NCBI GenBank assembly: GCA_041660225.1
Contig: JBAZWV010000001.1
Location: forward strand, 248,001-312,000
Direction of reading: 5' to 3'
Origin: JBAZWV01 sp041660225
Lineage (GTDB): Bacteria; Patescibacteriota; Patescibacteriia; 2-12-FULL-60-25
Length of the DNA: 64,000 nt
The notes below the pieces were generated by a model. That model made no database searches, was not told the origin of the DNA, and saw only the letters and a list, made by a program, of their open reading frames with translations. Positions 51,679 to 59,351 of this stretch are shown one piece after another. The stretch's first letter is position 1, and the number at the start of each line of letters is the position of its first letter. Position numbers and translations under genes: made by a program.

Positions 51679-52310
51679 ACGCCGACGACGAGGTTGATCA
51701 CGTGCGTGATGACGCTGAAGAGCGACGAAAAAATTCCGAGATTCAGAAACATGTCTGCGAGGAGTACTCCCATGAGCAGCCACGGTCCGCGCGTTTCAAG
51801 CCACATACGCTGGCGATTCGCATCCGGTCCGCGTAGAAGAGCGAGCAACAGCTTTGATCCGTCGAGTGGCGGGATCGGAATCAGGTTGAAGAGCAACAAC
51901 GCGAAATTGAGATAAATACTCAGGAATAAAAACTGCACGAGCAAATTCGCATCGCCGAGAAGAGGAAGAACAATACGAAGCACGAGCGCCGCGATCATCC
52001 CCACGAACAGATTCATGGCCGGACCCGCGAACGCGATCGCGACCGGACCCCATTGTTGATTTCGAAGATTATAGGGATTAAACGGCACGGGCTTTCCCCA
52101 TCCGAATCCAACAGCGATGAGTGCGAGTAAGCCGAACGGATCGATGTGAGAGGCGGGATTCAGCGTAAGCCGGCCGAGACGCTTCGCCGTCTGGTCTCCG
52201 AGCAACGTACTCGCAAGCGCATGTGAAAACTCGTGGACGGTGAGGGCAATCATGATCGCCGCGATCCAAATCACGAAGTACAGCGGGTTCTGAAAAAGGG
52301 TGGAGAGCAT
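51675..52310 (-). CDS. Site-2 protease family protein (peptidase M50)
   Basis: 211 residues from the ATG at 52310. Intramembrane metalloprotease: HEFSH (HExxH, about residue 26) in the first helix region, SHIDPFG, GWGKPVPFNPYNLR, and the third zinc ligand in NLIPIPPLDG. Short form without PDZ. Cleaves membrane-bound substrates; the substrate is unknown. Confidence 0.9.
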   Translation of the reverse strand: MLSTLFQNPLYFVIWIAAIMIALTVHEFSHALASTLLGDQTAKRLGRLTLNPASHIDPFGLLALIAVGFGWGKPVPFNPYNLRNQQWGPVAIAFAGPAMNLFVGMIAALVLRIVLPLLGDANLLVQFLFLSIYLNFALLLFNLIPIPPLDGSKLLLALLRGPDANRQRMWLETRGPWLLMGVLLADMFLNLGIFSSLFSVITHVINLVVGV

Positions 52311-52338
52311 GGGACGATGATAGCGGGCCGTCGGGGTC

Positions 52339-52367
52339 TTGCCAAAACACATGGATTGGGCTATCCT
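52339..52367 (+). promoter_or_regulatory. rpmB promoter
   Basis: TTGCCA (52339-52344), 17 bp, TATCCT (52362-52367); the ATG is 12 bases after the -10, so the leader is about 6 bases. Confidence 0.6.
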
Positions 52368-52379
52368 TCGGCCACTGAT

Positions 52380-52634
52380 ATGTCCCGCATCGATATTCTC
52401 ACCGGCAAGCGCGGAAATCGCGGCAATTCCCGGAGCCACTCGAACATCGCCACCAAGCGCACCCAGGAGGTTAACCTCCAGACGGTACGCGTTGGAGGCG
52501 TGCGCGTGCGCATCTCGACCCGCACCATCAAGACGCTGAAAAAGCTTGCGGCCATCGCGACGGGCCAAATGCCGACAAAGCGGATGAAGAAGAAACTCAA
52601 AACTGCCGCCCGCAAACAAAAACAGACCGCCTAA
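52380..52634 (+). CDS. rpmB: Ribosomal protein bL28
   Basis: 84 residues from the ATG at 52380; the frame extends upstream only through non-coding sequence. TGKRGNRGNSRSHSNIATKR is the bL28 signature, followed by NLQTVRVGGVRVRISTRTIK. No Cys, so a zinc-free form. The C-terminal 20 residues are a Lys-rich tail. Confidence 0.9.
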   Translation: MSRIDILTGKRGNRGNSRSHSNIATKRTQEVNLQTVRVGGVRVRISTRTIKTLKKLAAIATGQMPTKRMKKKLKTAARKQKQTA

Positions 52635-52651
52635 GCGGTCTGTTTTTTATC
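52622..52651 (+). terminator. rpmB terminator
   Basis: ACAGACCGC - CTAA - GCGGTCTGT then TTTTTAT; the stop codon lies in the loop. Confidence 0.85.
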
Positions 52652-53405
52652 CGAACGGGCGTTCCTGCGTGGTTTGGATGATCTTGAAGGCTTCTTCGGC
52701 GGTGTCGACGACGCGGAGGATATCCATGTCGGCGGCATCGATGTATTTTTCCTCCGTAACCAAGACTTGCTTGAACCATCGCAACAGCGGTTTCCAAAAC
52801 GCTTTTCCAACGAGGATAAGTGGAACGCTCGCAGGAATTTTTTTGGTTTGGATCAAACACAACATTTCGGTCATCTCGTCGAGCGTTCCGAAACCGCCGG
52901 GGAAAAACACGTAGGCTTGCGCTGAGATCGAGAGCATGACCTTGCGCGTAAAAAAATAGTGGAAGCCGATCCCCTTGGTCGCGTATTTGTTGCGACGCTG
53001 TTCGTTTGCGAGCTCGATGTCGAGACCGACCGAAACACCGCCGGCCTGAAATGCTCCCTTGTTCGCCGCCTCCATAATTCCCGGTCCCCCGCCTGTGATG
53101 ACGGTGTATCCTTTTTTTCCGAGCATGGATCCGAGCTTCTGCGCGGCTTTGTAGGATGCGTGACGAGGACCCGTTCGCGCGCTGCCGAAAATCGAAACTT
53201 CATTTTTAAGCTTGGAGAGAAACTCGAATCCTTCGATCGATTCCGCCATCATGCGGAAGACGCGCCAGTTGGCATCTGCGGTAAATGACTGGCTCGCGTA
53301 CGGGACGATGACCTTCGCAGGCGGCTCACCAGGTGCGCCGTGATACCGGGCGGGAACAATCGTAGTGGATTCAGCGGGGCCGGAGGTGGGGATGGCGCGT
53401 GGCAT
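52647..53405 (-). CDS. LOG-family (TIGR00730) Rossmann protein
   Basis: 252 residues from the ATG at 53405 (a GTG 18 bases upstream is possible). Signature ITGGGPGIMEAANKGAF and PGGFGTLDEMTE, the active-site loop of nucleoside-5'-monophosphate phosphoribohydrolases (LOG, formerly called lysine decarboxylase-like). Expected to cleave the N-glycosidic bond of a nucleotide. The N-terminal 60 residues are a Pro/Ser-rich extension. Confidence 0.88.
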   Translation of the reverse strand: MPRAIPTSGPAESTTIVPARYHGAPGEPPAKVIVPYASQSFTADANWRVFRMMAESIEGFEFLSKLKNEVSIFGSARTGPRHASYKAAQKLGSMLGKKGYTVITGGGPGIMEAANKGAFQAGGVSVGLDIELANEQRRNKYATKGIGFHYFFTRKVMLSISAQAYVFFPGGFGTLDEMTEMLCLIQTKKIPASVPLILVGKAFWKPLLRWFKQVLVTEEKYIDAADMDILRVVDTAEEAFKIIQTTQERPFG

Positions 53406-53433
53406 ATCGGAAAAAGGATACACGCCGCGCGAA

Positions 53434-53949
53434 TCAGCGGACAGACTCGAGAAGTTTAGGTGAATGCAACGCCTCTTCGACGGACGAGAGGAACGCTTCG
53501 AGCTTGTTCCGTTGCCAACACGGACCGAGGCTCACGCGTTCGATGTGTTTGTTAAAAAAATGGAATTCAATCGTCTCGATGCCATGTTCGAGATTCAACC
53601 CCTGATGGATCAGCAACATCGCTTCGAGATCCTTGAGCGGCACATGGCGCGGACGAGCGAGGACGGCACGATACGAAATCTCTTCGCCGATGAGCAAGAG
53701 CTCTTCGGTTGCGCTTCGCAACAGATACGCCCACGACGCAAACGCGAGAACGATCGCGATGAACCGTTGAATACCCGTGATCGTCGGACTGTACAGCGCC
53801 ATGATGAGGGTCGCGGCAATCAGCAGACAGATCGCAAGCATCACACCGCCGCCCAGCGATACGAGCTCGGCGCGAACGCGGATAACGCTTTCTGTTTTTT
53901 CGATGCGTGGTGCGCGGCGTGGTGCGCGGGCGGCAATGACGTCGGGCAT
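53434..53949 (-). CDS. Membrane protein with two TM segments and a PH-like tail
   Basis: 171 residues from the ATG at 53949. Basic N-terminus, two hydrophobic helices (about 35-58 and 62-82), then a soluble domain of about 85 residues with alternating strands ending in a helix, a plan seen in bacterial PH-domain membrane proteins. One base separates it from the kinase-like gene upstream. Function unknown. Confidence 0.6.
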   Translation of the reverse strand: MPDVIAARAPRRAPRIEKTESVIRVRAELVSLGGGVMLAICLLIAATLIMALYSPTITGIQRFIAIVLAFASWAYLLRSATEELLLIGEEISYRAVLARPRHVPLKDLEAMLLIHQGLNLEHGIETIEFHFFNKHIERVSLGPCWQRNKLEAFLSSVEEALHSPKLLESVR

Positions 53950-53950
53950 A

Positions 53951-54532
53951 TCAACGCAGTTCGTGAGGGAATAACGGACCGGCCAATGCGCGGACGGCGT
54001 CGTCGAACCGTTCATCATCGGTCGCATCGATCCCGAGCATCACATCCTGCTCCGGCCACGCGGCATCAGACACGGGATATTCATAGCCGACGCCCGTTGC
54101 TTTTTCTTTTGCAAGTTTGTCTCCAGTAAATCCGCGCTTCACGAGACGCTCTTCGTACCCCGTCGGATCGCCAACGCGACAACGAATCAGGGAATGCGGA
54201 ACCTTCTGTTCACGCATGAGCAGAATGACGGACGGCACGATCGCCATGAATGCGATCGGTGCGTGTTCGAGGGCTTTTTGAATTTCGGATCGAAGAAGCA
54301 CGTAGCGCTCGCCACTGAATTCAACGTTTGAAAGAACGTCGGCTGGATCAAACGAGGCGAGCTCTTCGCGGGTGATGAAGCGATACCACACTCCATCTTC
54401 TGCATCTCGCCGCTGTCGCGTCGTGACACTGAGCACCGGCGCGAATCGGCGCTGGTCACGGTTGATGAGACGCTGCATCTGGTGCGTCTTCCCGATTCCC
54501 GTTGGTCCGCACGTCACGATAAGCATCGACAT
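53951..54532 (-). CDS. Guanylate kinase-like P-loop protein
   Basis: 193 residues from the ATG at 54532. P-loop GPTGIGKT followed by a helix and SVTTRQRR, which resembles the GMP-binding SVTTRxPR of guanylate kinase; SGERYVLLRSEI corresponds to the GxxYG region but without Gly after Tyr. The lid region is atypical. It could be the cell's GMP kinase in divergent form or a related kinase of unknown substrate. Confidence 0.6.
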   Translation of the reverse strand: MSMLIVTCGPTGIGKTHQMQRLINRDQRRFAPVLSVTTRQRRDAEDGVWYRFITREELASFDPADVLSNVEFSGERYVLLRSEIQKALEHAPIAFMAIVPSVILLMREQKVPHSLIRCRVGDPTGYEERLVKRGFTGDKLAKEKATGVGYEYPVSDAAWPEQDVMLGIDATDDERFDDAVRALAGPLFPHELR

Positions 54533-54563
54533 GGCCAAAGCGTAGCGCATTCGACCTAAAAGA

Positions 54564-54601
54564 AAAACACCCCGTCTCTCGTGAGAGGCGGGGTGTTTTC
54601 A
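54564..54601. terminator. Terminator between HU and the kinase-like gene
   Basis: AAACACCCCG and CGGGGTGTTTT enclose a second hairpin TCTC/GAGA. On the minus strand it ends the HU transcript. Confidence 0.85.
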
Positions 54602-54613
54602 TCCTGAGAAAAA

Positions 54614-54895
54614 TTACAGGATCGAGTCCTTCGCAGCTTTCGCGACGCGGAACTTCACGACCGTCTTGGCCGCGATCTTGATTTCGGCGCCGGTGGCCGG
54701 GTTGCGACCCATGCGGGCGGCGCGGTGCTTCTTCACGAGTTTTCCAAGGCCCGGGATGGTGAATTCCCCGTTCTTCTTTGTCTCGGAGTAGGCGGTCTCT
54801 ACCAATGCTTCCATGAACCCTCCCACATCCTTTTTGGTGTGGCCGGTCTTAGAGGCGATTGCATCCATCAATTGGGACTTCGTCATCTTTGCCAT
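54614..54895 (-). CDS. hup: HU-family DNA-binding protein
   Basis: 93 residues from the ATG at 54895. MTKSQLMDAIASKTGHTKK, the FTIPGLGKLVKK strand and the DNA-binding arm RMGRNPATGAEIKI are typical. Histone-like dimer that bends DNA. Monocistronic. Confidence 0.95.
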   Translation of the reverse strand: MAKMTKSQLMDAIASKTGHTKKDVGGFMEALVETAYSETKKNGEFTIPGLGKLVKKHRAARMGRNPATGAEIKIAAKTVVKFRVAKAAKDSIL

Positions 54896-55009
54896 ATGCG
54901 AAACAAGAAAAGTAAGAATAAGATTCCCAGAGAATAAAGGGTTTTCTTCAGACACGCAAGGAGGGGCGGGCATTTCTGTCAACACCTCAAGGAAAAATAA
55001 AACGCGACA

Positions 55010-55585
55010 TCATCTTTCCCGAGGGGAGATAATGTCGCGAAGATGACGGAAAAACGAAGCGCCTGCGAGTGCAAGCGCGAGGCCGATGGCGTAGGCAGAA
55101 AGCTGATAAAGTATGAAGTTTCCGCTCAGAACGAATCCGATTGCGAAGCTCTGTGCCCACGTTTTTATGGCTCCAAACGCGTTTGATTTTGCCGATGCGC
55201 TCGTCGTGTCTTCCGAGGTCTTGAACAAACGAATGAGGACGAGCGCCGCTTCGAGAGCCAGGATCACCGTGCATACGACGTACGGGATCCGCCCGGAGCA
55301 TGCGAAGAAAAGCGCGCCGAGGACGAACACCTTGTCGCTCATCGGATCGAGCCAGACTCCGGCTCCATTCGCAATGCCGCGATGCCTCGCGAGCGGTCCG
55401 TCCATGATGTCGCACGCGGACGACACGAGGAGGGCGGTGATCGCAAGCCAGGGATATCCCTCTCGGGCAAAAAGGATCACAGGCACGACGAGGATCCCGC
55501 GCGCGATCGTGATGAGATTCGGATGGACCCAGCGCGGAATCCGGTTCAAGACGGGCGTGATGGCCCGGTCAAACAATTTGGCCAT
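55010..55585 (-). CDS. CDP-alcohol phosphatidyltransferase
   Basis: 191 residues, about six membrane segments. The CDP-OH-P signature is complete: CDIMDGPLAR, then G and two Asp in GVWLDPMSD. Makes a phospholipid head-group from CDP-diacylglycerol, most likely phosphatidylglycerol phosphate (PgsA-like). Substrate not proven by sequence. Confidence 0.85.
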   Translation of the reverse strand: MAKLFDRAITPVLNRIPRWVHPNLITIARGILVVPVILFAREGYPWLAITALLVSSACDIMDGPLARHRGIANGAGVWLDPMSDKVFVLGALFFACSGRIPYVVCTVILALEAALVLIRLFKTSEDTTSASAKSNAFGAIKTWAQSFAIGFVLSGNFILYQLSAYAIGLALALAGASFFRHLRDIISPRER

Positions 55586-55655
55586 ATCCCCTTCTTTCCG
55601 TTGATGTGGAAGGAACCGATGAGATCAGACCATTCGGCGGGAGCCACGTCAACTC

Positions 55656-55688
55656 ATAAAAAAAGCCCCGTCAGGAAGACGAGGCGAG
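55656..55688 (-). terminator. Terminator of gene 55690-56301
   Basis: Minus strand GCCTCGTC - TTCCT - GACGGGGC then seven T. Confidence 0.75.
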
Positions 55689-55689
55689 A

Positions 55690-56301
55690 TCAGAAGCAGT
55701 CACGAACGACGGAAGTGCCTTTCGTAAAATCGCAGCAGCCGCGGGCGAACGGGAGTCGTGCCGGATGACCCGTGACAACGAAATCGAACGAGTCGAAGTA
55801 GGTGCTCGGTACGATGACGAGCGGAAGATCCGTCAGCTCATGCAGAGCTTGATTCAGACCCGTCTGGAACGCGGGGACATAGATATATCCCTCGCCTTCC
55901 GTTGCCTGCAGGAACTGTTGGATGCGGAGGTACTCCTTGTTCCAGAAGAACAGCGCAATCGCCGGGACGACGCGAAGCGCCGTCCGTTTGATCGGATGTC
56001 CCGATTTCTGGATGTGTGACGTGAGCGCGCTGTAGTCCGCAAGCATCTCGAGCAGAATGCGCTCGTTCCACGTGGGCTCGGACACACCGAAGACCGAGAG
56101 TTGCGCTTCACTGTCTACGCACCAGTGCTGCCCTTTGAGAGGCGAGGGGTGTGATGACGATCCGACCCGCCGTACTTCGCTGGGGAGATCGGGGAAACCC
56201 GGTATTGGTGGTGAGGGTGGGGGCGGAGGCGGAGGCCCGTCCGGAGTCATCGGAGGAGGCGGACTGCTCCCGCACCATAAAACATCATTGAAACCCTGCA
56301 T
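55690..56301 (-). CDS. Orphan protein with polyproline N-terminus
   Basis: 203 residues from the ATG at 56301. Residues 11-40 contain runs of Pro (up to seven), then a globular part of about 150 residues with one hydrophobic segment (VVPAIALFFW) and several Cys. No family recognised. An AAAGG site lies 10 bases upstream within a CTTTC/GAAAG hairpin. Own promoter at 56363-56391 and own terminator. Confidence 0.7.
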   Translation of the reverse strand: MQGFNDVLWCGSSPPPPMTPDGPPPPPPPSPPIPGFPDLPSEVRRVGSSSHPSPLKGQHWCVDSEAQLSVFGVSEPTWNERILLEMLADYSALTSHIQKSGHPIKRTALRVVPAIALFFWNKEYLRIQQFLQATEGEGYIYVPAFQTGLNQALHELTDLPLVIVPSTYFDSFDFVVTGHPARLPFARGCCDFTKGTSVVRDCF

Positions 56302-56362
56302 GCCTGCAACACCTTTCGATAGAGAAAGAACGGCACGGTCCTTGCACATGGACCGGGGCACA

Positions 56363-56391
56363 AGAATAAAGGAAATCTCAAAAGAGATCAA
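56363..56391 (-). promoter_or_regulatory. Promoter of gene 55690-56301
   Basis: Minus strand TTGATC (56391-56386), 17 bp, TATTCT (56368-56363). Confidence 0.65.
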
Positions 56392-56406
56392 GATGTGGAC
56401 AAAACA

Positions 56407-56430
56407 AAAATCCGGCGTGTACCGGATTTT
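56407..56430. terminator. Hairpin next to the tRNA-Pro 3' remnant
   Basis: AAAATCCGG - CGTGTA - CCGGATTTT. It lies where the terminator of an undisturbed tRNA-Pro gene would be, 7 bases beyond the duplicated tRNA end. The real tRNA-Pro has a different terminator at 58837-58862. Confidence 0.7.
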
Positions 56431-56436
56431 CGATGC

Positions 56437-56461
56437 TGGTCGGGCTAGAGGGACTTGAACC
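56437..56461 (-). repeat. Putative att site: 25-bp copy of the tRNA-Pro 3' end
   Basis: Identical to 58867-58891, which covers CCA, discriminator, acceptor 3' strand and part of the T arm of tRNA-Pro. No other tRNA part is present, so this is not a tRNA gene but an attachment-site duplicate. Confidence 0.8.
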
Positions 56462-56568
56462 TGAGCCAGGACCGACAGGTGGGATCATGTGAGAAAAAAG
56501 AGTCCGCAGCAGAGCCAAATGTCACCAAGACTGAAATAACTCTAATCACTCTAATTAACTTGAAAGTC

Positions 56569-56591
56569 GGATTCGTGGGCACAGTTGGGCA
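56569..56591 (+). repeat. Arm-type direct repeat, left copy
   Basis: GTGGGCACAGTTGGGCA core: two GTGGGCA-like units one helical turn apart. The matching copy is at 58654-58676. Both are in the same orientation. Confidence 0.6.
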
Positions 56592-56606
56592 ACAGAAGAT
56601 GGCTCC

Positions 56607-58535
56607 TTAGCTCCGTTCACTCTGAAGCAGCTGCTTCCCCGTGATAGCCGAGGGTGTCGCCGAGCCGAGTTCATTCAAGAAGATGCTTGCGATCGTGGAA
56701 CCTTCGCCCCTGCCACGGCTCGCGCGTAACGCAATGCCAGCCTGCTTTGCAAGCGCCCACGGCCACGCGATGGCAGAGGAGAGAAGGAGTTCGTCCGTGG
56801 CACGCGTCATCGCGACATAGAAGAGACGTCTCTGTTCACGAAGGTCCTCCTCGGAATCTTGCTCACTCATCGAGTCGTCAACTTTCGGGAGGAGCCCTTG
56901 AATGCATCCGACGACGATCACCACCCGACTCTTCAAGCCCTTGGACTTGTGCAGACTCATGATACGAACGAACTTTCCGTCGTCCGGTAAATCGCGCTGG
57001 GTCACGACTTGAATTAGCTCTTCGAGCACCGTTTTTGCATCGACGGTTTCGTCAAACCTCCCAGCCATCGATTCTCTCACGGACTTCGTCCACTCAGATT
57101 CCTCAGGGAAAAGCGTGTCCACAAGCTGCTGGCCGATGATTCCATTCAGTGCTTCAAGCTCGAGTCGAATTTTTCGATACCGTGCAACAAGTCCGTCCAC
57201 GCCTCGCAGCTGAAGTTCTCCGGATGCGACTTGTGCCAACGCGTGGCTTGGCGAGACAGCATTTTCACGGCAGTATTTGATCAGCTTTGCGTAGGTGACC
57301 GCTAAAAACGTTTTACTGCCTTCGCCTAACAGGAACCGAAGCGCCACACGATCCTCTGGATTTGCCAAGAGAGTAAGCAACGCGAAGGCATGCTGCGCCT
57401 CCGGCGCATCCAACGATTCTTCCGAATAGAAACTGTGTGCGTTGATCTTCTTATCTATCAAGCGCTGTCGCAACTCGTAACCGATCTTTCTACTGGGACA
57501 CAAAATCATAAAGTCCTCGGGTGAATAACGTCCGGTCGCCAGCCGCGTCTCCACAAACTCGACGATGCCCGCAGTTTCTTCCTCAAGATTGCTCCACTGG
57601 ACAATGCGAGCATTCCCGGTAGGATTCTTTTCGCATTCACGAAGACGTGGAGATGTCCCCGGTGGATGATTGCGTCGAATCAACGAGTCCGCCATTGCGA
57701 CGACTCTCTTCGGACACCGTCGGCATTCATCGAGCGATTCGTCCTCTGTCCCCGGATGCATCTGTGAGAACTCTTCAATCCCTTCAGGGTTCGCAAACCG
57801 AAAGCGGTAAATGGATTGGTCCACATCGCCGACTACGGCGCAGTGTCCGGCCTCAGCTAGATACGCGACCAATGTCTGCTCCGCCTTGTTAAAGTCCTGA
57901 TATTCATCCGCGATCACATGATCAAAAGCTGAGCGATCCGGTGACTCGGGATTATTCTTCAGATACTCCAGCGCCAAAGGAACGACTTCTCCGATGTGCA
58001 TCGCTTCGTGGAAGCGCATCCATTGCATCAAGACTGCATGAAAGCGTTGATCTCCCGCGGAGGATGATGGCCATCCTGGCTCGTCAGACTGAAGTCGTGC
58101 CCATGCAGCTTCGAACGCTTCCAAGCGTCGATCACACTCTCTCTTGCCTCCGAACTCCTTCAAGCTCTTCATGTCCTGAAGAAGGACGTTTACCTCGAAC
58201 TTCATCAACGGTCGCGGAGTTCTCTGGAGAAAGTGAAAGACTGGCGATTTTCGCAGAAGGCTGAAACAGAACCCGTGGAGTGTGCTCGCCCGGATCCGAT
58301 CACTTCCAGGAACGTTCAGTTCTTTGAGGTCGTTTTTCAGACCCGCAGCCGCGTTCCGTGTAAACGTTACAGCGAAGATTCGAGACGGGTCTTGCCCGTC
58401 GGCCAGCAACCGCGCAATTCGATGCATCATCGCGTGAGATTTGCCCGTTCCCGGTCCCGCCATAACACGCAAACGTTTCGCCGGTGACATGGCAATACTA
58501 AGCGCGGTGCCGATAAGGTTGTCGTTCCAAGCCAT
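56607..58535 (-). CDS. UvrD/Rep-type superfamily 1 helicase in the element
   Basis: 642 residues. SF1A motifs: Walker A GPGTGKS (about residue 28), FTRNAAAGL, STLHGFC, Walker B IADEYQDF, GDVDQSIYRFR (III), MSLHKSKGLK (V) and LFYVAMTRAT (VI). Unwinds DNA 3' to 5' by family analogy. It lacks the C-terminal Tudor-like tail of UvrD/PcrA and any nuclease domain. Lone UvrD-like helicases of this size occur in mobile elements and in defence systems such as Gabija (GajB), but no GajA-like partner is here. Isolated cargo of the tRNA-Pro element. Confidence 0.88.
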   Translation of the reverse strand: MAWNDNLIGTALSIAMSPAKRLRVMAGPGTGKSHAMMHRIARLLADGQDPSRIFAVTFTRNAAAGLKNDLKELNVPGSDRIRASTLHGFCFSLLRKSPVFHFLQRTPRPLMKFEVNVLLQDMKSLKEFGGKRECDRRLEAFEAAWARLQSDEPGWPSSSAGDQRFHAVLMQWMRFHEAMHIGEVVPLALEYLKNNPESPDRSAFDHVIADEYQDFNKAEQTLVAYLAEAGHCAVVGDVDQSIYRFRFANPEGIEEFSQMHPGTEDESLDECRRCPKRVVAMADSLIRRNHPPGTSPRLRECEKNPTGNARIVQWSNLEEETAGIVEFVETRLATGRYSPEDFMILCPSRKIGYELRQRLIDKKINAHSFYSEESLDAPEAQHAFALLTLLANPEDRVALRFLLGEGSKTFLAVTYAKLIKYCRENAVSPSHALAQVASGELQLRGVDGLVARYRKIRLELEALNGIIGQQLVDTLFPEESEWTKSVRESMAGRFDETVDAKTVLEELIQVVTQRDLPDDGKFVRIMSLHKSKGLKSRVVIVVGCIQGLLPKVDDSMSEQDSEEDLREQRRLFYVAMTRATDELLLSSAIAWPWALAKQAGIALRASRGRGEGSTIASIFLNELGSATPSAITGKQLLQSERS

Positions 58536-58836
58536 ATGGACGCAAACCTACCGCGCGCACGACAACCCGTACAGCTCGCGGGAGGCGTCAAAGGAGTCTT
58601 CTCGTTGTATGCTTTCTAATGCGCCTCGGCGCAGCTCTCTAATTCCTCAAATGGGATTCGTGGGCACAGGTGGGCAGCATGACCTCCGTCTAACCAGATG
58701 GAGGTCTTGTTCTGGACGATCTGAATACGATTCTCATACGCCCATCTTTACTCACGTCACAATTTGATAATGAGCAATGTCGATGGGCTTTGTGTGGAGG
58801 TAAAGGTCGGAATCCCTCTAGCCCATTCTGAGCGTC
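58536..58836. other. Gene-free stretch inside the element
   Basis: Contains the right arm-type repeat and a hairpin GACCTCC/GGAGGTC at 58681-58706 with a weak T-run. No reading frame with a start signal, no tRNA. Presumably holds the helicase promoter; none stands out. Confidence 0.6.
58654..58676 (+). repeat. Arm-type direct repeat, right copy
   Basis: Same 23 bp as 56569-56591 with one change. The GTGGGCA units are 10 bases apart. A shared CTCTAATT lies shortly upstream in both copies. Confidence 0.6.
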
Positions 58837-58862
58837 AAAAACACCCGGATTTCGGGTGTTTC
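58837..58862. terminator. tRNA-Pro terminator
   Basis: AAACACCCG - GATTT - CGGGTGTTT with A/T runs; on the minus strand it follows the tRNA by 4 bases. It belongs to the inserted element, not to the original locus. Confidence 0.8.
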
Positions 58863-58866
58863 TACA

Positions 58867-58943
58867 TGGTCGGGCTAGAGGGACTTGAACCCTCGACCTC
58901 TTGCACCCCATGCAAGCGCGCTAGCCAACTGCGCTATAGCCCG
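58867..58943 (-). tRNA. tRNA-Pro (GGG)
   Basis: 77 bases with encoded CCA. Acceptor CGGGCTA/TAGCCCG (C1-G72 and A73 match bacterial tRNA-Pro identity), D stem GCGC/GCGC, anticodon stem CTTGC/GCAAG with loop ATGGGGT, T arm GAGGG/CCCTC. Its 3' end serves as the attachment site of the adjacent element. Confidence 0.93.
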
Positions 58944-59065
58944 ATGAGTGAGTGAACGGAAAAACTGGCTTTTCTGATTCCGAGCGAAGAGGAGCTATAC
59001 CGTAGCGCCAGCGAAGGTATAGCCCGATGAATTGCTCTGAAGTGGCTGGATAATAGGTTGCGTTG

Positions 59066-59345
59066 AGAAAAAAATCAAGCCGCAAAAGCGGCTTTATGCC
59101 TGAAGGGGGTCGGGGAGATTTCGGTTCTGCCCGCATTGAGCACAACGTCATTCGCGATCGGAGCCGACAGCGTGAGCCGTGAGACACGATACGAAGGACT
59201 GAACGCTGCAGGGGCGGTCATCGCGAGGCCACGGCCTGCGTCCCGATTGTGATCGGAACCCCTTCGCCCGAAGACGAAAGGACGAAATCGTCGCCCCAAG
59301 AACACGATTTAGCCCGAAATCTCGCTCCGACCTGATCCTCCAGAC
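59066..59345 (-). ncRNA. Candidate 280-nt structured RNA of unknown class
   Basis: Promoter at 59380-59352, terminator hairpin AAGCCGC/GCGGCTT with seven T at 59094-59066. The transcript ends pair: GGTCG (59332-59328) with CGACC (59112-59108) and AGATTTCGG (59322-59314) with CCGAAATCT (59124-59116). The interior offers perfect hairpins CCGAT/ATCGG, AGGCC/GGCCT, GACGA/TCGTC and CCTT-CG/CGAAGG. No tmRNA tRNA-like ends, no RNase P core, no SRP tetraloop. Overlapping frames (for example 59075-59305) run into the terminator stem and lack a ribosome binding site. Confidence 0.65.
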
Positions 59346-59351
59346 TCTTCC

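Larger units (their letters stand above)
56302..56606. other. Gene-free stretch with att remnant
   Basis: Holds the promoter of gene 55690-56301, the hairpin at 56407, the tRNA-Pro duplicate and the left arm-type repeat. The remainder (56462-56568) shows no gene or clear hairpin. Confidence 0.7.
56437..58891. mobile_element. Small tRNA-Pro-integrated element carrying one helicase gene
   Basis: A 2.4-kb segment between two 25-bp direct repeats of the tRNA-Pro 3' end. Just inside each end lies a further direct repeat of 23 bp (56569-56591 and 58654-58676, one mismatch) made of two GTGGGCA-like units 10 bases apart, as expected for integrase arm-type sites. The only gene is a UvrD-like helicase. 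No integrase is present, so the element is either a remnant or is moved by an enzyme supplied in trans. Confidence 0.65.

Noticed and set aside
56437..56520. A second tRNA-Pro gene
   Set aside because: Only the 3' 25 bases match; no D arm, anticodon arm or 5' acceptor strand follows.
56607..58535. Complete Gabija system
   Set aside because: The helicase is GajB-like in general plan, but no OLD-family nuclease (GajA) is encoded next to it.
59075..59305. Minus-strand reading frame of 76 codons
   Set aside because: GTG start without ribosome binding site, and its last codons form the terminator stem; RNA pairing explains the region better.
59066..59345. RNase P RNA, tmRNA or SRP RNA
   Set aside because: None of the conserved core sequences (RNase P P4 region, tRNA-like CCA ends, SRP domain IV) could be found.
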